64,000 nucleotides of DNA from Streptomyces sp. TSRI0281 (lineage in GTDB: Bacteria; Actinomycetota; Actinomycetes; Streptomycetales; Streptomycetaceae). Shown piece after piece: positions 11,458 through 23,675 of the stretch (the stretch's first letter is position 1; each line of letters begins with the position of its first letter). Position numbers and translations under genes: made by a program. The stretch covers positions 834,880 through 898,879 of the forward strand of contig NZ_LWLE01000001.1 of assembly GCF_001905125.1 (NCBI RefSeq). The letters are read 5' to 3'. The notes beneath the pieces are model-generated. The model saw nothing but the letters and a program-made list of their open reading frames with translations, had not been told where the DNA came from and ran no database searches.

Positions 11458-13119
11458 CTACCGCGCGAACACTCCCGCCTGACCCGCCAGGTCGAGGAAG
11501 TACTGCGGGGCCAGGCCCAGCACCACGGTGACCGCGACACCGACGGCGATCGTCGTCATCGTCAGCGGGGACGGGACGGCGACCGTCGGGCCGTCCGCCT
11601 TCGGCTCGCTGAAGAACATCAGGACGATGACCCGGATGTAGAAGAACGCGGCGATGGCCGAGGAGATCACACCGACCACGACCAGGGCGCCCGCGCCGCT
11701 CTCCGCCGCCGCCTTGAAGACCGCGAACTTCCCGGAGAAGCCCGAGGTCAGCGGGATACCGGCGAAGGCCAGCAGGAACACCGCGAAGACCGCGGCGACC
11801 AGCGGCGAGCGCCGGCCGAGTCCGGCCCACTTGGACAGGTGCGTGGCCTCGCCGCCCGCGTCGCGCACCAGCGTGACGACGGCGAACGCGCCGACCGTCA
11901 CGAAGGAGTACGCGGCCAGGTAGAAGAGGACCGAGGAGATGCCGTTCGGGTTGGTCGCGATGACACCCGAGAGGATGAAGCCCGCGTGCGCGATGGAGGA
12001 GTAGGCCAGCATCCGCTTGATGTCGGTCTGGGTGATCGCGACGATCGCCCCGCCCAGCATCGTGACGATGGCCACGCCCCACATCACCGGGCGCCAGTCC
12101 CAGGTGAGCCCCGGCAGCACCACGTACAGCAACCGCAGCATCGCACCGAACGCGGCGACCTTGGTGGCCGCGGCCATGAAGCCGGTGACCGGGGTCGGCG
12201 CGCCCTGGTAGACGTCCGGGGTCCACATGTGGAACGGGACCGCGCCGACCTTGAAGAGCAGCCCGGTCAGGACCATCGCACCGCCGATGAGCAGCAGCGC
12301 GTCATTGCCCATGGTGTCGGCGAGCGCCGGGTCGATCTCGATGACGGAGCCGTCGACCACATTGGCGATCCGGGCGTACGAGAGCGAGCCCGCGTACCCG
12401 TAGAGCAGGGCGATCCCGAAGAGGAAGAACGCCGAGGAGAACGCGCCGAGCAGGAAGTACTTCACCGCGGCCTCCTGCGACATCAGCCGCTTGCGGCGGG
12501 CGAGGGCGCACAGGAGGTAGAGCGGGAGCGAGAAGACTTCGAGCGCGATGAAGAGGGTCAGCAGATCGTTGGCGGCCGGGAAGACCAGCATGCCCGCGAT
12601 GCAGAAGAGGACCAGCGGGAACACCTCGGTCGTGGTGAATCCGGCCCTGACCGCGGCCTTCTCGCTGTCGCTGCCCGGGACGGAACCGGCCTGGGCGGCG
12701 AAGGAGTCGACCCGGTTGCCGTGCGACTCGGGGTCCAGGCGCCGCTCGGCGAAGGTGAAGACCGCCACCACCGAGACGAGCAGAATCGTGCCCTGGAGGA
12801 ACAGTGTGGGGCCGTCGATCGCGATGGCCTTCATCGCCGCGAGGTGCGGATCGGAGGCGTACCCGTCGGCCGCCAGGGCGAGGACCGCCGCGAACGAGGC
12901 GGCGAGTGCCACGACGGTCAGGAAGACCTGCGTGTGGTAGCGGGCCCGGCGCGGGACGAATGCCTCCACCAGGATGCCGAGAACGGCGGCACCGATCACG
13001 ATGAGTACGGGCGCGAGCTGGCCGTACTCGATGTTCGGCGCCTCGAACTTCTGGCCCGGGGCGGCCGTCGCCCACCCTCCCGCCGTCGTCCACAGGCTGT
13101 GGACAGCTGTTGCGCTCAC
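11458..13119 (-). CDS. nuoN: NADH-quinone oxidoreductase subunit N
   Basis: A 553-aa antiporter-like proton-channel subunit of complex I with about 14 membrane helices, the last gene of the operon. Segments such as YSSIAHAGFILSG, with a buried Lys/Glu network (KVGAVPFHMWTPDVYQG), match NuoN. GTG start overlapping the nuoM stop codon by 4 bases, so translation is coupled. A Ser/Arg-rich loop with an insert (ERRLDPESHGNRVD, about residue 130) is an actinobacterial feature. Confidence 0.97.
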   Translation of the reverse strand: MSATAVHSLWTTAGGWATAAPGQKFEAPNIEYGQLAPVLIVIGAAVLGILVEAFVPRRARYHTQVFLTVVALAASFAAVLALAADGYASDPHLAAMKAIAIDGPTLFLQGTILLVSVVAVFTFAERRLDPESHGNRVDSFAAQAGSVPGSDSEKAAVRAGFTTTEVFPLVLFCIAGMLVFPAANDLLTLFIALEVFSLPLYLLCALARRKRLMSQEAAVKYFLLGAFSSAFFLFGIALLYGYAGSLSYARIANVVDGSVIEIDPALADTMGNDALLLIGGAMVLTGLLFKVGAVPFHMWTPDVYQGAPTPVTGFMAAATKVAAFGAMLRLLYVVLPGLTWDWRPVMWGVAIVTMLGGAIVAITQTDIKRMLAYSSIAHAGFILSGVIATNPNGISSVLFYLAAYSFVTVGAFAVVTLVRDAGGEATHLSKWAGLGRRSPLVAAVFAVFLLAFAGIPLTSGFSGKFAVFKAAAESGAGALVVVGVISSAIAAFFYIRVIVLMFFSEPKADGPTVAVPSPLTMTTIAVGVAVTVVLGLAPQYFLDLAGQAGVFAR

Positions 13120-14687
13120 TTGGCGGCCTCCACCTCGGGCTGGGGGTCCTTCTTCTGTACGTCATTCATGGTGTGCTGCACCCCGGGGTTGACGACCTCG
13201 GTGAGCGGCTTCGGGAAGACCCCCAGGAAGATCAGCAGCGCGATCAGCGGGAGGGCCACCACCAGCTCCCGGGCCCTGAGGTCCGGCATCCCCCGGACCG
13301 ATGCCTTCACCGGGCCGGTCATCGTCCGCTGGTAGAGGACGAGGACATAGACCGCGGCGAGCACGATGCCGGAGGTGGCGATGATGCCCGCCACCGGGTA
13401 CGCGCTGAACGTGCCGACCAGCACCAGGAATTCGCTGACGAACGGCGCGAGGCCGGGCAGCGAGAGCGTGGCCAGACCGCCGATCAGAAAGGTCCCGGCC
13501 AGCACGGGTGCCACCTTCTGCACCCCTCCGTAGTCCGCGATGAGCCGCGAACCGCGCCGGGTGATCAGGAATCCGGCGACCAGCAGCAGCGCGGCCGTCG
13601 AGATGCCGTGGTTGACCATGTAGAGCGTGGCGCCCGACTGGCCCTGGCTGGTCATCGCGAAGATGCCCAGGATGATGAAGCCGAAGTGCGAGATCGAGGC
13701 GTAGGCGATCAGCCGCTTGATGTCGCGCTGGCCGACCGCGAGCAGCGCCCCGTACACGATGGAGATCAGCGCCAGGACGAGGACGACGGGCGTCGCCCAC
13801 TTGCTGGCCTCCGGGAAGAGCTGGAGGCAGAAGCGGAGCATCGCGAACGTGCCGACCTTGTCGACGATCGCGGTGATCAGCACGGCGACCGGCGCCGTGG
13901 CCTCCCCCATGGCGTTGGGCAGCCAGGTGTGCAGCGGCCACAGCGGGGCCTTCACCGCGAAGGCGAAGAAGAACCCGAGGAACAGCCACCGCTCGGTGCT
14001 GGTCGCCATCTCCAGCGACCCGTTGGCCCGCGCCTCGGCGATCTCGGCGAGCGAGAAGCTCCCCGCGACGACATACAGGCCGATGACGGCGGCCAGCATG
14101 ATCAGGCCGCCGGCCAGGTTGTAGAGGAGGAACTTCACGGCGGCGTACGAGCGTTGCGCCGCCGCGTTCTCGTCGCTGCCGGAGTGGGCCCGGTCCCCGA
14201 AGCCGCCGATGAGGAAGTACATCGGGATGAGCATGGCTTCGAACAGGATGTAGAAGAGGAAGACGTCGGTGGCCTCGAAGGAGAGGATCACCATCGCTTC
14301 GACCATCAGGATCAGGGCGAAGAAGCCCTGGGTGGGCCGCCAGCGCGAGGACTTCGTCTCCAGGGGGTCGGCGTCGTGCCAGCCCGCCACGATGACGAAC
14401 GGGATCAGCAGGGCGGTGAGCGCGAGGAGCGCCACCCCGATGCCGTCCACGCCCAGCTCGTAGCGCACCCCGAAGTCGGCGATCCAGGAGTGCGATTCGG
14501 TGAGCTGGTAGCGGTCGCCGCCGGGCTCGAAGCGGGCGAAGACGATGCCCGCCAGCACGAGTGTGCCGAGCGAGAAGAGCAGCGCGAGCCATTTGGCCGC
14601 GGTGCGCCGCGCGGCCGGGACGGCGGCGGTGACGATCGCGCCGATCGCCGGGAGTGCGGCCGTCGCTGTCAGGAGAGGAAAGGACAT
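13116..14687 (-). CDS. nuoM: NADH-quinone oxidoreductase subunit M
   Basis: A 523-aa membrane subunit with antiporter-type helices. The conserved KAPLWPLHTWLPNAMGEATAP segment and the YASISHFGFIILG helix carry the proton-channel Lys and His residues. It lies 5 bases after nuoL and overlaps nuoN. The C-terminal tail (KKDPQPEVEAAK) is cytoplasmic and charged. Confidence 0.97.
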   Translation of the reverse strand: MSFPLLTATAALPAIGAIVTAAVPAARRTAAKWLALLFSLGTLVLAGIVFARFEPGGDRYQLTESHSWIADFGVRYELGVDGIGVALLALTALLIPFVIVAGWHDADPLETKSSRWRPTQGFFALILMVEAMVILSFEATDVFLFYILFEAMLIPMYFLIGGFGDRAHSGSDENAAAQRSYAAVKFLLYNLAGGLIMLAAVIGLYVVAGSFSLAEIAEARANGSLEMATSTERWLFLGFFFAFAVKAPLWPLHTWLPNAMGEATAPVAVLITAIVDKVGTFAMLRFCLQLFPEASKWATPVVLVLALISIVYGALLAVGQRDIKRLIAYASISHFGFIILGIFAMTSQGQSGATLYMVNHGISTAALLLVAGFLITRRGSRLIADYGGVQKVAPVLAGTFLIGGLATLSLPGLAPFVSEFLVLVGTFSAYPVAGIIATSGIVLAAVYVLVLYQRTMTGPVKASVRGMPDLRARELVVALPLIALLIFLGVFPKPLTEVVNPGVQHTMNDVQKKDPQPEVEAAK

Positions 14688-14692
14688 GGTGA

Positions 14693-16588
14693 TCAGACCG
14701 CCCTCATCAGCAGGGTTGCGGCGATGACCACGGCCGTACCGCCGAACATCGAGACCGCGTAGGAGCGGGCATAGCCGTTCTGCAGCTTGCGCAGTCGGCC
14801 GGAGAGCCCGCCGACCGAGGCGGCCGTGCCGTTGACGACGCCGTCGACCAGGGTGTGATCGACGTAGACCAGGGAGCGGGTGAGGTGCTCACCGCCGCGG
14901 ACCAGGACCACATGGTTGAAGTCGTCCTGGAGGAGGTCGCGGCGGGCGGCCCGGGTGAGCAGCGAGCCGCGCGGGGCGACGACGGGGACGGGCTTGCGCC
15001 CGTACTTCAGCCAGGCGATGGCGACACCGATGACGAGCACCACCATGGTGGCGGCGGTGACGGTGGTCGCGCTGACCGGGGCATCGCCGTGGTCGTGTCC
15101 GGTGACGGGCTCCAGCCAGTGCATGAACCGGTCGCCGATGGAGAAGAAGCCACCCGCGAAGACCGAACCGAAGGCCAGCACGATCATGGGGATCGTCATC
15201 GACTTCGGGGACTCGTGCGGGTGCGGCTCGTGCCCCTCGGCGTCGGGCTGCCAGCGCTTCTCGCCGAAGAACGTCATCAGCATCACCCGCGTCATGTAGA
15301 ACGCGGTGATCGCGGCGCCCAGCAGGGCGACGGAGCCGAGGATCCAGCCCTCGGTGCCGCCCTTGGCGAAGGCCGCCTCGATGATCTTGTCCTTGGAGAA
15401 GAAGCCGGACAGACCGGGGAAGCCGATGATCGCGAGATAGCCGAGGCCGAAGGTGATGAAGGTGACCGGCATGTGCTTCCGCAGGCCGCCGTACTTGCGC
15501 ATGTCGACCTCGTCGTTCATGCCGTGCATGACCGAACCGGCGCCGAGGAAGAGCCCGGCCTTGAAGAAGCCGTGCGTCACCAGGTGCATGATCGCGAAGA
15601 CGTAGCCGATGGGGCCGAGGCCCGCGGCCAGGATCATGTAGCCGATCTGGGACATCGTCGACCCGGCGAGGGCCTTCTTGATGTCGTCCTTCGCGCAACC
15701 GACGATCGCACCGAACAGGAGCGTGACCGCGCCGACGATGACGACGACCATCTGGGCGTCCGGGGCGGCGTTGAAGATCGCACCGGACCTGACGATGAGA
15801 TAGACGCCCGCGGTCACCATGGTGGCGGCGTGGATGAGGGCGGAGACCGGGGTCGGGCCCTCCATCGCGTCACCGAGCCAGGACTGCAGCGGCACCTGGG
15901 CCGACTTGCCGCAGGCGGCGAGCAGCAGCATCAGGCCGATCGCCGTCAGCTTGCCCTCGCTCGTCCCGCCGGTCGCCTCCAGCACCGGCCCGAAGGCGAA
16001 GGTGCCGAAGGTGGTGAACATCAGCATGATGGCGATCGACAGGCCCATGTCGCCGACCCGGTTGACCAGGAAGGCCTTCTTCGCGGCGGTGGCCGCGCTG
16101 GGCTTGTGCTGCCAGAAGCCGATGAGCAGGTACGACGCCAGACCGACGCCCTCCCACCCGACGTACAGCAGCAGGTAGTTGTCGGCGATGACCAGCACGA
16201 GCATCGCCGCGAGGAACAGGTTCAGATAGCCGAAGAAGCGGCGCCGGCGCTCGTCGTGCTCCATGTAGCCGATGGAGTAGATGTGGATCAGCGTGCCCAC
16301 ACCGGTGATCAGCAGCACGAAGGTCATCGACAGCTGGTCGAGCTGGAAGGCGATGTCCGCCTGGAAGCCCTCGACGGGAATCCAGCTGAACAGGTGCTGG
16401 TGCAGGGCCCGGTCCTCGGCCCCCTTGCCCAGCATGTCGAGGAAGAGGACGACTCCCACGACGAAGGAGGCGGCGGCGAGGGCGGTGCCGAGCCAGTGTC
16501 CGGCCCGGTCCAGCCGACGGCCGCCGCACAGCAGGACCGCCGCTCCGAGCAGAGGCGCCGCGACGAGCAGCGCAATCAGGTTCTCCAC
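14693..16588 (-). CDS. nuoL: NADH-quinone oxidoreductase subunit L
   Basis: A 631-aa subunit, the largest membrane component of complex [17 protein letters not shown] and the [14 protein letters not shown] helix are diagnostic, and the long C-terminal lateral helix region that braces the proton channels is present. GTG start at 16588, 13 bases downstream of nuoK. A His-rich loop (GHEPHPHE, about residue 460) lies between helices. Confidence 0.97.
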   Translation of the reverse strand: MENLIALLVAAPLLGAAVLLCGGRRLDRAGHWLGTALAAASFVVGVVLFLDMLGKGAEDRALHQHLFSWIPVEGFQADIAFQLDQLSMTFVLLITGVGTLIHIYSIGYMEHDERRRRFFGYLNLFLAAMLVLVIADNYLLLYVGWEGVGLASYLLIGFWQHKPSAATAAKKAFLVNRVGDMGLSIAIMLMFTTFGTFAFGPVLEATGGTSEGKLTAIGLMLLLAACGKSAQVPLQSWLGDAMEGPTPVSALIHAATMVTAGVYLIVRSGAIFNAAPDAQMVVVIVGAVTLLFGAIVGCAKDDIKKALAGSTMSQIGYMILAAGLGPIGYVFAIMHLVTHGFFKAGLFLGAGSVMHGMNDEVDMRKYGGLRKHMPVTFITFGLGYLAIIGFPGLSGFFSKDKIIEAAFAKGGTEGWILGSVALLGAAITAFYMTRVMLMTFFGEKRWQPDAEGHEPHPHESPKSMTIPMIVLAFGSVFAGGFFSIGDRFMHWLEPVTGHDHGDAPVSATTVTAATMVVLVIGVAIAWLKYGRKPVPVVAPRGSLLTRAARRDLLQDDFNHVVLVRGGEHLTRSLVYVDHTLVDGVVNGTAASVGGLSGRLRKLQNGYARSYAVSMFGGTAVVIAATLLMRAV

Positions 16589-16601
16589 GATTTCCGACCC
16601 C

Positions 16602-16901
16602 TTACAGCTTCATCAGGCTGGCGTCGTCGACCGAGGCCGAGTGGCGGGAGCGGAACAGCGACACGATGATCGCGAGCCCGACGACGACTTCCGCGGCGGC
16701 GACGACCATCGTGAAGAACGCGACGATCTGCCCGTCGAGGTTGCCGTGCATCCGGGAGAACGTGACGAACGCGAGGTTGCACGCGTTGAGCATCAGCTCC
16801 ACACACATGAACACCACGATCGCGTTCCGCCTGATCAGCACCCCGGACGCGCCGATGGTGAACAACAGGGCCGCTAGATAGAGGTAGTTGACCGGATTCA
16901 C
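16602..16901 (-). CDS. nuoK: NADH-quinone oxidoreductase subunit K
   Basis: A 99-aa subunit with three membrane helices. The conserved Glu residues in [15 protein letters not shown] and the second Glu in [13 protein letters not shown] form part of the proton path. GTG start overlaps the nuoJ stop by 4 bases. Confidence 0.97.
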   Translation of the reverse strand: MNPVNYLYLAALLFTIGASGVLIRRNAIVVFMCVELMLNACNLAFVTFSRMHGNLDGQIVAFFTMVVAAAEVVVGLAIIVSLFRSRHSASVDDASLMKL

Positions 16902-17725
16902 TTGGCGACCTCCTCTTCTTCGTTGTCACGGCCGAGCCGTTCCTCCGAGCGCTGTTCCAGCGCCTTGAGGTCGGCGAGCGCCTCGTGCGACACATCACGG
17001 ATCTGGCCGCGCTCGCGCAGCGTCCCCATGACGGTGAGCTCGGACGGGGTGCCGTCCGGCAGCAGGCCGGCGATGTCCACCCCGTTGTGCCGGGCGTAGA
17101 CGCCGGGGGCGGGCAGTGGCGGAAGCTGGCTGCCGCGCACGCGCTCCTCAGACATCTCCCGCTGGGTCTTGGCCCGTTCGGTGCGCTCGCGGTGGGTGAG
17201 CACCATCGCACCGACGGTCGCGGTGATCAGCAGGGCGCCGGTGATCTCGAACGCGAAGACGTACTTGGTGAAGATCAGGTTGGCGAGCCCCTCGACGTTT
17301 CCGCCGTGCTCGGCGTTGGCGGTGCCGAGCCCGGTGAAGCTGTTCAAGGAGGCGTTGCCGATGCCCGCGATGAGCAGGACGCCGAAGCCGAGTCCGCAGC
17401 CCGCGGCCAGCCAGCGCTGCCCCTTGAGGGTTTCCTTCAGCGAGTCCGCGGCCGTGACGCCGACGAGCATGACCACGAAGAGGAACAGCATCATGATCGC
17501 GCCGGTGTAGACGACGATCTGGACGACGCCCAGGAAGTACGCGCCGTTGGCGAGGTAGAAGACCGCCAGGACGATCATGGTCGCGGCGAGCGACAGGGCG
17601 CTGTGGACGGCCCTCTTCATCAGGACGGTGGACAGCGCGCCGATCACGGCGACGGTGCCCAGTACCCAGAACTGGAAGGCCTCGCCGGTCGAGGTGGTGG
17701 AGGCCACTGCGGCCAGGCCACTCAT
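16898..17725 (-). CDS. nuoJ: NADH-quinone oxidoreductase subunit J
   Basis: A 275-aa membrane subunit with five helices ([20 protein letters not shown] is the signature of the pi-bulge helix) and an unusually long hydrophilic C-terminus of about 90 residues, ending in an acidic run. Actinobacterial NuoJ proteins often carry such a tail; its role is unknown. ATG at 17725 overlaps the nuoI stop (ATGA). Confidence 0.96.
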   Translation of the reverse strand: MSGLAAVASTTSTGEAFQFWVLGTVAVIGALSTVLMKRAVHSALSLAATMIVLAVFYLANGAYFLGVVQIVVYTGAIMMLFLFVVMLVGVTAADSLKETLKGQRWLAAGCGLGFGVLLIAGIGNASLNSFTGLGTANAEHGGNVEGLANLIFTKYVFAFEITGALLITATVGAMVLTHRERTERAKTQREMSEERVRGSQLPPLPAPGVYARHNGVDIAGLLPDGTPSELTVMGTLRERGQIRDVSHEALADLKALEQRSEERLGRDNEEEEVAK

Positions 17726-18408
17726 GCGTCCACCTCCTTGTCCTGCCGGGCCTTGTCGCCCTCGGCCCCGTCCTTCTCGCCCTCGCCCTTGGAGACGGCG
17801 GTCTGACGCTCCGTACCGGGGGCGGCCTCGGTCACCAGGCCCCGGTAGTAGTCCTGTTCGTCCATGCCCGGGAAGATCGCGTGCGGGCTGTCGACCATGC
17901 CTTCCTCCAGCCCCGCGAGCAGCTCGTCCTTGGTGTAGATGAGGCTCTCGCGGGTGGTGTTGGCGAGCTCGAACTCGTTCGTCATCGTCAGCGCCCTGGT
18001 CGGGCAGGCCTCGATGCAGAGTCCGCAGAGGATGCAGCGCGCGTAGTTGATCTGGTAGACGCGGCCGTAGCGCTCCCCGGGGGAGTAGCGCTCCTCCTCC
18101 TTGTTGTCCGCGCCCTCCACGTAGATGGCGTCGGCCGGACACGCCCAGGCGCACAGCTCGCAGCCGATGCACTTCTCCAGGCCGTCCGGATGACGGTTGA
18201 GCTGGTGGCGGCCGTGGAAGCGGGGCGCCGTGACCTTCTGCGTTTCCGGATACTGCTCGGTCAGCCGTTTCTTGAACATGGCCTTGAAGGTCACGCCGAA
18301 ACCGGCCACAGGATTCTGGAACTTGTCCCCCGAGGACCCTGAGGACCCCGTGGATCCCGTGGGTCCCGAGGACTCGCTCGATCCCCTGGGCTCTGATGAC
18401 TCAGACAC
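17722..18408 (-). CDS. nuoI: NADH-quinone oxidoreductase subunit I
   Basis: A 228-aa peripheral subunit with two 4Fe-4S ferredoxin motifs, [12 protein letters not shown] and [12 protein letters not shown], which bind clusters N6a and N6b. The GTG at 18408 is chosen because GGAGG lies just upstream and it overlaps the end of nuoH; the open frame continues further but without a site. The first 30 residues are Ser/Gly/Thr-rich and encoded by a degenerate GGA/CCC repeat. The Lys/Glu-rich C-terminal tail is also low complexity. Confidence 0.95.
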   Translation of the reverse strand: MSESSEPRGSSESSGPTGSTGSSGSSGDKFQNPVAGFGVTFKAMFKKRLTEQYPETQKVTAPRFHGRHQLNRHPDGLEKCIGCELCAWACPADAIYVEGADNKEEERYSPGERYGRVYQINYARCILCGLCIEACPTRALTMTNEFELANTTRESLIYTKDELLAGLEEGMVDSPHAIFPGMDEQDYYRGLVTEAAPGTERQTAVSKGEGEKDGAEGDKARQDKEVDA

Positions 18409-19804
18409 CGTCAGCCTCCTTTCCGTCACTCGAATTTCCGTCACTCTGAGTATCCGGCCCACCACTGACAACGAGCTCCCGCTCCCGTCGTGGACGGCGG
18501 CGCGGCACGGTCGGCAGGGTCTGTCCGGGCAGCGGAGGCACCGGGAATCCGCCCGCCATCGGGTCGAACGCGGGCTCCGGTCCGGCCGCCGCCTCCTCGG
18601 CCTTGGCCTGGCGGTCCCGGAACATGTCGACGACGAAGGAGATCAGCAGGATCGCGATCACGGCCCCGGCGACGTACAGCACGATCCGGGAGAAGTCGTA
18701 GCCCTCGTTGCGCAGCGCGCGGACCGTGGCGACGAGCATCAGCCAGACCACGGAGACCGGGATCAGGACCTTCCAGCCGAGCTTCATCAGCTGGTCGTAG
18801 CGGACACGGGGCAGCGTGCCGCGCAGCCAGATGAAGAAGAACAGCAGCAGCTGGACCTTGATGACGAACCAGAGCATCGGCCACCAGCCGTGGTTCGCGC
18901 CCTCCCAGAACGTGCTGACCGGGTACGGAGCCCGCCAGCCGCCGAGGAACAGGGTCACGGAGACCGCGGAGACGGTGACCATGTTGACGTACTCGGCGAG
19001 CATGAACATCGCGAACTTGATGGACGAGTACTCGGTGTTGAAGCCGCCGACGAGGTCACCCTCGGACTCCGGCATGTCGAACGGGGCGCGGTTCGTCTCG
19101 CCCACCATCGTGATGATGTAGATGATGAAGGAGACCGGCAGCAGGATGATGAACCAGCGGTCCTCCTGCGCCTCCACGATCTTCGAGGTCGACATCGACC
19201 CGGAGTAGAGGAAGACCGAGGCGAACGCGGCGCCCATCGCGATCTCGTAGCTGATCATCTGCGCGCAGGAACGGAGCCCGCCGAGGAGCGGGTACGTCGA
19301 TCCGGAGGACCAGCCCGCCAGCACGATGCCGTAGATGCCGACGGAGGCGACCGCGAGGATGTAGAGCATCGCGATCGGCAGGTCGGTCAGCTGCATCGTC
19401 GTGCGCTGGCCGAAGATCGAGACCTCGTTGCCGGACGGGCCGAACGGGATCACGGCGATCGCCATGAACGCCGGGATGGCCGCGATGATCGGCGCGAGGA
19501 CATAGACGACCTTGTCCGCCCGCTTGACGATGACGTCTTCCTTCAGCATCAGCTTGACGCCGTCGGCGAGCGACTGGAGCATCCCCCAGGGCCCGTGCCG
19601 GTTCGGCCCGATGCGCAGCTGCATCCAGGCGACGACCTTGCGCTCCCACACGATGGAGAAGAGCACGGTCACCATCAGGAACGCGAAGCAGAAGACCGCC
19701 TTGATGACGACGAGCCACCAGGGGTCGGTGCCGAACATCGAGAGATCCTCGGCGGCGAGAACGGCACCGCCCGGTGCCGTCGCGAAGGGAGCGAGGCCAG
19801 TCAC
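18401..19804 (-). CDS. nuoH: NADH-quinone oxidoreductase subunit H
   Basis: A 467-aa membrane subunit at the junction of the quinone site and membrane arm. [27 protein letters not shown] contains the conserved Glu/Asp residues of the quinone cavity, and [21 protein letters not shown] is another signature. GTG start with GGAGG 9 bases upstream. The C-terminal 60 residues are a soluble Pro/Arg-rich tail not present in enterobacterial NuoH. Confidence 0.97.
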   Translation of the reverse strand: MTGLAPFATAPGGAVLAAEDLSMFGTDPWWLVVIKAVFCFAFLMVTVLFSIVWERKVVAWMQLRIGPNRHGPWGMLQSLADGVKLMLKEDVIVKRADKVVYVLAPIIAAIPAFMAIAVIPFGPSGNEVSIFGQRTTMQLTDLPIAMLYILAVASVGIYGIVLAGWSSGSTYPLLGGLRSCAQMISYEIAMGAAFASVFLYSGSMSTSKIVEAQEDRWFIILLPVSFIIYIITMVGETNRAPFDMPESEGDLVGGFNTEYSSIKFAMFMLAEYVNMVTVSAVSVTLFLGGWRAPYPVSTFWEGANHGWWPMLWFVIKVQLLLFFFIWLRGTLPRVRYDQLMKLGWKVLIPVSVVWLMLVATVRALRNEGYDFSRIVLYVAGAVIAILLISFVVDMFRDRQAKAEEAAAGPEPAFDPMAGGFPVPPLPGQTLPTVPRRRPRRERELVVSGGPDTQSDGNSSDGKEADGV

Positions 19805-22311
19805 GCGCGTACCTCCGATGGGACGACGGGAGCACCCGGTGCGGCGGCGGGGCCGATCCGCACCAGGCCGCCGGGGCGTGCGCCGGTGTCACCGGGGATG
19901 CCTCGCCCGACGGAGTTCAGCGGCACCCAGACCACCCGGTCCGGCATGTCGGTGACCTTCAGCGGGAGTTCGACGGTGCCGGTGGGGCCGGTGACGGCGA
20001 GCAGGTCGCCGTCCTTCACCCCGGACTCGGCAGCGGTGACCGCCGAGAGCCGGGCGACGGCCGCGTGCCGGGTGCCCGCCAGCGCCGTGTCGCCCTCCTG
20101 GAGCCGGCCCAGGTCCAGCAGCATCCGGTGGCCCGCGAGGACCGCCTCGCCGTCGCCGGGCCGGGGAAGCGGCAGCGCCGACTCCCGCGGGTCCTCGGCG
20201 TGGACGCCCTGCCATCCGCCGAGCCGGTCCAGCTCGCGCCGGACCGACTTCAGGTCCGGCAGCGCGAAGTGCACATCGAGCGCGTCGGCCAGCATGTGCA
20301 GGACCCTGGCGTCGCTCGGGCAGAGCGTCCGGGGCATCTGCTCGGGCTTCAGCGCCGCCTCGAACAACCGCGCCCTGCCCTCCCAGTTGAGGAAGGTGCC
20401 GGGCTTCTCGGCGACCGCGGCGACCGGGAGGACCACGTCCGCCCGCTCGGTGACCTCGCTGGGCCGCAGCTCCAGCGAGACCAGGAATCCGACCTCGTCC
20501 AGGGCCGCGAGGGCACGGGCCGGGTCGGGCAGGTCCGCGACCTCGACCCCGGCGACGAGCAGCGCGGCCAGTTCGCCGGAGGCCGCGGCCGCCACGATCT
20601 GGCCGGTGTCGCGGCCGTGGCGGGCGGGGAGTTCGGCGACGCGCCAGAGGGCCGCCACCTCGTCCCTGGCCCGCGGGTCGGTGGCCGGACGGCCGCCGGG
20701 CAGCAGGGTCGGGAGCGCGCCCGCCTCCACCGCGCCGCGCTCGCCGGCCCGGCGCGGAATCCACACCAGCGCGGCGCCGGTCGCGGCAGCGGTCCGTACG
20801 GCGGCGCTCAGCGCACCGGGTACCCCGGCCAGCCGCTCGCCCACCACGATCACGGAGCCTTCGCCGCGCAGCGCCTCGGCCGCCGTGGCGCCGCCGCCGT
20901 CCAGCCCGACGCCGCCCGCGAGCGCGTCCAGCCATTCGGTCTCGGTGCCGGGGGCCGCGGGAAGCAGCGTGCCGCCCGCCTTCACCAGGCCGCGCGAGGC
21001 GTGCGAGGCGAGGGCGAAGGTGCGCTGCCCGTGCTTGCGGTTCGCCTTGCGCAGCCGCAGGAAGACGCCGGGGGCCTCCTCCTCGGACTCGAAGCCGACC
21101 AGCAGCACCGCCGGGGCCTTCTCCAGGGAGGTGTACGTGACCCCGTCGCCGTCCAGGTCGCGTCCGCGTCCGGCGACCCGGGCGGCCAGGAAGTCGGCCT
21201 CCTCGCCGCTGTGGACCCGGGCCCGGAAGTCGATGTCATTGGTGTCGAGGGCGACCCGGGCGAACTTGCTGTACGCGTAGGCGTCCTCGACGGTCAGCCG
21301 GCCGCCGGTCAGGACTCCGGTCCTGCCCCGCGCGGCACCGAGCCCGGCCGCCGCGGCGGCCAGCGCCTCGGGCCAGCTCGCCGGTTCCAGCACACCGTCC
21401 GCGTTGCGTACGAGCGGAGTGGTGAGCCGGTCGCGCTGCTGCGCGTACCGGAAGCCGAACCGCCCCTTGTCGCAGAGCCATTCCTCGTTGACCTCGGGCT
21501 CGTTGGCCGCGAGACGCCGCATGACCTTTCCGCGCCGGTGGTCGGTACGGGTCGCGCAGCCGCCCGCGCAGTGCTCGCACACCGAAGGCGTCGACACCAG
21601 GTCGAAGGGACGGGAGCGGAACCGGTACGCCGCCGAGGTCAGCGCGCCGACCGGGCAGATCTGGATGGTGTTGCCGGAGAAGTACGACTCGAAGGGGTCG
21701 CCCTGGCCGATGCCGACCTGCTGGAGCGCGCCGCGCTCGATCAGCTCGATCATCGGGTCGCCCGCCACCTGGTTGGAGAACCGGGTGCAGCGCGCGCAGA
21801 GCACGCACCGCTCACGGTCCAGCAGCACCTGGGTGGAGATCGGGACGGGCTTTTCGAAGGTGCGCTTCTTGCCGTCGAAGCGGGAGTCGCTGTCGCCGTG
21901 CGACATCGCCTGGTTCTGCAGGGGGCACTCGCCGCCCTTGTCGCAGACGGGGCAGTCCAGCGGATGGTTGATCAGCAGCAGTTCCATCACGCCCTTCTGC
22001 GCCTTCTCGGCGACGGGCGAGGTGATCTGCGACTTGACGACCATGCCGTCGGTGCAGGTGATGGTGCAGGACGCCATCGGCTTGCGCTGGCCCTCGACCT
22101 CGACGATGCACTGCCGGCAGGCGCCGGCCGGGTCGAGGAGCGGATGGTCGCAGAAGCGCGGGATCTCGATGCCGAGGAGTTCGGCGGCCCTGATGACCAG
22201 GGTGCCCTTGGGGACGCTGATCTCGATGCCGTCGATGGTCAGCGTGACAAGGTCCTCGGGCGGGAGAGCCGCCTCGCCGCCCCCGGAGGGCGCACTCGTG
22301 GTGACTGTCAT
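19801..22311 (-). CDS. nuoG: NADH-quinone oxidoreductase subunit G
   Basis: An 836-aa iron-sulfur subunit. Cys54, 65, 68 and 82 bind a 2Fe-2S cluster (N1b). [14 protein letters not shown] (near 116-129) gives cluster N5. CVLCARC plus a later Cys gives N4. CEHCAGGC with a distant Cys in EEWLCDKG gives the extra N7 cluster seen in some bacteria. The C-terminal molybdopterin-oxidoreductase-like half is degenerate. ATG at 22311 overlaps the nuoF stop by 4 bases. Confidence 0.96.
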   Translation of the reverse strand: MTVTTSAPSGGGEAALPPEDLVTLTIDGIEISVPKGTLVIRAAELLGIEIPRFCDHPLLDPAGACRQCIVEVEGQRKPMASCTITCTDGMVVKSQITSPVAEKAQKGVMELLLINHPLDCPVCDKGGECPLQNQAMSHGDSDSRFDGKKRTFEKPVPISTQVLLDRERCVLCARCTRFSNQVAGDPMIELIERGALQQVGIGQGDPFESYFSGNTIQICPVGALTSAAYRFRSRPFDLVSTPSVCEHCAGGCATRTDHRRGKVMRRLAANEPEVNEEWLCDKGRFGFRYAQQRDRLTTPLVRNADGVLEPASWPEALAAAAAGLGAARGRTGVLTGGRLTVEDAYAYSKFARVALDTNDIDFRARVHSGEEADFLAARVAGRGRDLDGDGVTYTSLEKAPAVLLVGFESEEEAPGVFLRLRKANRKHGQRTFALASHASRGLVKAGGTLLPAAPGTETEWLDALAGGVGLDGGGATAAEALRGEGSVIVVGERLAGVPGALSAAVRTAAATGAALVWIPRRAGERGAVEAGALPTLLPGGRPATDPRARDEVAALWRVAELPARHGRDTGQIVAAAASGELAALLVAGVEVADLPDPARALAALDEVGFLVSLELRPSEVTERADVVLPVAAVAEKPGTFLNWEGRARLFEAALKPEQMPRTLCPSDARVLHMLADALDVHFALPDLKSVRRELDRLGGWQGVHAEDPRESALPLPRPGDGEAVLAGHRMLLDLGRLQEGDTALAGTRHAAVARLSAVTAAESGVKDGDLLAVTGPTGTVELPLKVTDMPDRVVWVPLNSVGRGIPGDTGARPGGLVRIGPAAAPGAPVVPSEVRA

Positions 22312-23675
22312 GCGTTCACCCCCCGGTGAGTGTTCTTGTCGTCGGCCCAGACGGTCGACTTGGCGGGATCGAAGGGGCAGCCCTTGCCCGTGATGTGCTG
22401 CTCGTACTCCTCGCGGAAGTACGTGAGCGAGGAGAAGATCGGCGAGGCGGCACCGTCGCCGAGGGCGCAGAAGGACTTGCCGTTGATGTTGTCGGCGATG
22501 TCGTTGAGCTTGTCGAGGTCGGACATCCGGCCCTTGCCCGCCTCGATGTCGCGGAGCAACTGGACGAGCCAGTACGTGCCCTCGCGGCAGGGTGTGCACT
22601 TGCCGCAGGACTCGTGGGCGTAGAACTCGGTCCACCGGGTGACGGCCCGGACCACGCAGGTCGTCTCGTCGAAGCACTGGAGCGCCTTGGTGCCGAGCAT
22701 CGATCCGGCGGCGCCGACGCCCTCGTAGTCGAGGGGGACGTCGAGGTGTTCGTCGGTGAACATCGGGGTGGAGGAGCCGCCCGGGGTCCAGAACTTCAGG
22801 CGGTGACCGGCCCGGATGCCGCCGCTCATGTCGAGCAGCTGGCGCAGCGTGATGCCGAGCGGGGCCTCGTACTGGCCGGGGCTGGTGACGTGGCCGCTGA
22901 GCGAGTACAGCGTGAAGCCCGGGGACTTCTCGCTGCCCATCGACTTGAACCAGTCCTTGCCCTTGTTCAGGATCGCGGGAACCGAGGCGATGGACTCGAC
23001 GTTGTTCACCACAGTGGGGCAGGCGTACAGACCGGCGACCGCGGGGAAGGGGGGACGCAGCCGGGGCTGGCCACGCCGTCCTTCCAGCGAGTCGAGCAGC
23101 GCGGTTTCCTCACCACAGATGTACGCACCGGCACCCGCGTGCACCGTGAGTTCCAGGTCGAGCCCCGAACCCAGGATGTTCGCCCCCAGATAACCCGCCT
23201 CATAAGCCTCGCGTACGGCCTCGTGCAGGCGCCGCAGTACGGGGACCACTTCACCGCGCAGGTAGATGAAGGCGTGCGAGGAACGGATCGCGTAACAGGC
23301 GATCACCATGCCCTCGATGAGGCTGTGCGGGTTGGCGAAGAGGAGCGGGATGTCCTTGCAGGTCCCGGGCTCCGATTCGTCGGCGTTGACGACGAGGTAG
23401 TGCGGCTTGCCGTCGCCCTGCGGGATGAACTGCCACTTCATCCCGGTGGGGAAGCCCGCGCCGCCACGTCCGCGCAGACCGGAGTCCTTGACGTACGCGA
23501 TGAGGTCGTCGGGCGACATGGCCAGCGCCTTGCGCAGTCCCTGGTAGCCGTCGTGGCGCAGATAGGTGTCCAGCGTCCAGGAGTCCGGCTGGTCCCAGAA
23601 GGCGGAGAGTACGGGCGAGAGCAGCTTCTCCGGGCTGGTCCCGTTCTCGTTGATCTCGGCGGCCAAGGTCATCAC
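22308..23675 (-). CDS. nuoF: NADH-quinone oxidoreductase subunit F
   Basis: A 455-aa subunit binding NADH, FMN and a 4Fe-4S cluster (N3). [13 protein letters not shown] is the FMN/NADH loop, and [10 protein letters not shown] with a downstream Cys (SFCALGDGA) binds N3. Adjacent GTG (23675) and ATG (23672) codons could both start it, each behind a GAGGAGGGGGA site and overlapping the nuoE stop. Confidence 0.97.
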   Translation of the reverse strand: MMTLAAEINENGTSPEKLLSPVLSAFWDQPDSWTLDTYLRHDGYQGLRKALAMSPDDLIAYVKDSGLRGRGGAGFPTGMKWQFIPQGDGKPHYLVVNADESEPGTCKDIPLLFANPHSLIEGMVIACYAIRSSHAFIYLRGEVVPVLRRLHEAVREAYEAGYLGANILGSGLDLELTVHAGAGAYICGEETALLDSLEGRRGQPRLRPPFPAVAGLYACPTVVNNVESIASVPAILNKGKDWFKSMGSEKSPGFTLYSLSGHVTSPGQYEAPLGITLRQLLDMSGGIRAGHRLKFWTPGGSSTPMFTDEHLDVPLDYEGVGAAGSMLGTKALQCFDETTCVVRAVTRWTEFYAHESCGKCTPCREGTYWLVQLLRDIEAGKGRMSDLDKLNDIADNINGKSFCALGDGAASPIFSSLTYFREEYEQHITGKGCPFDPAKSTVWADDKNTHRGVNA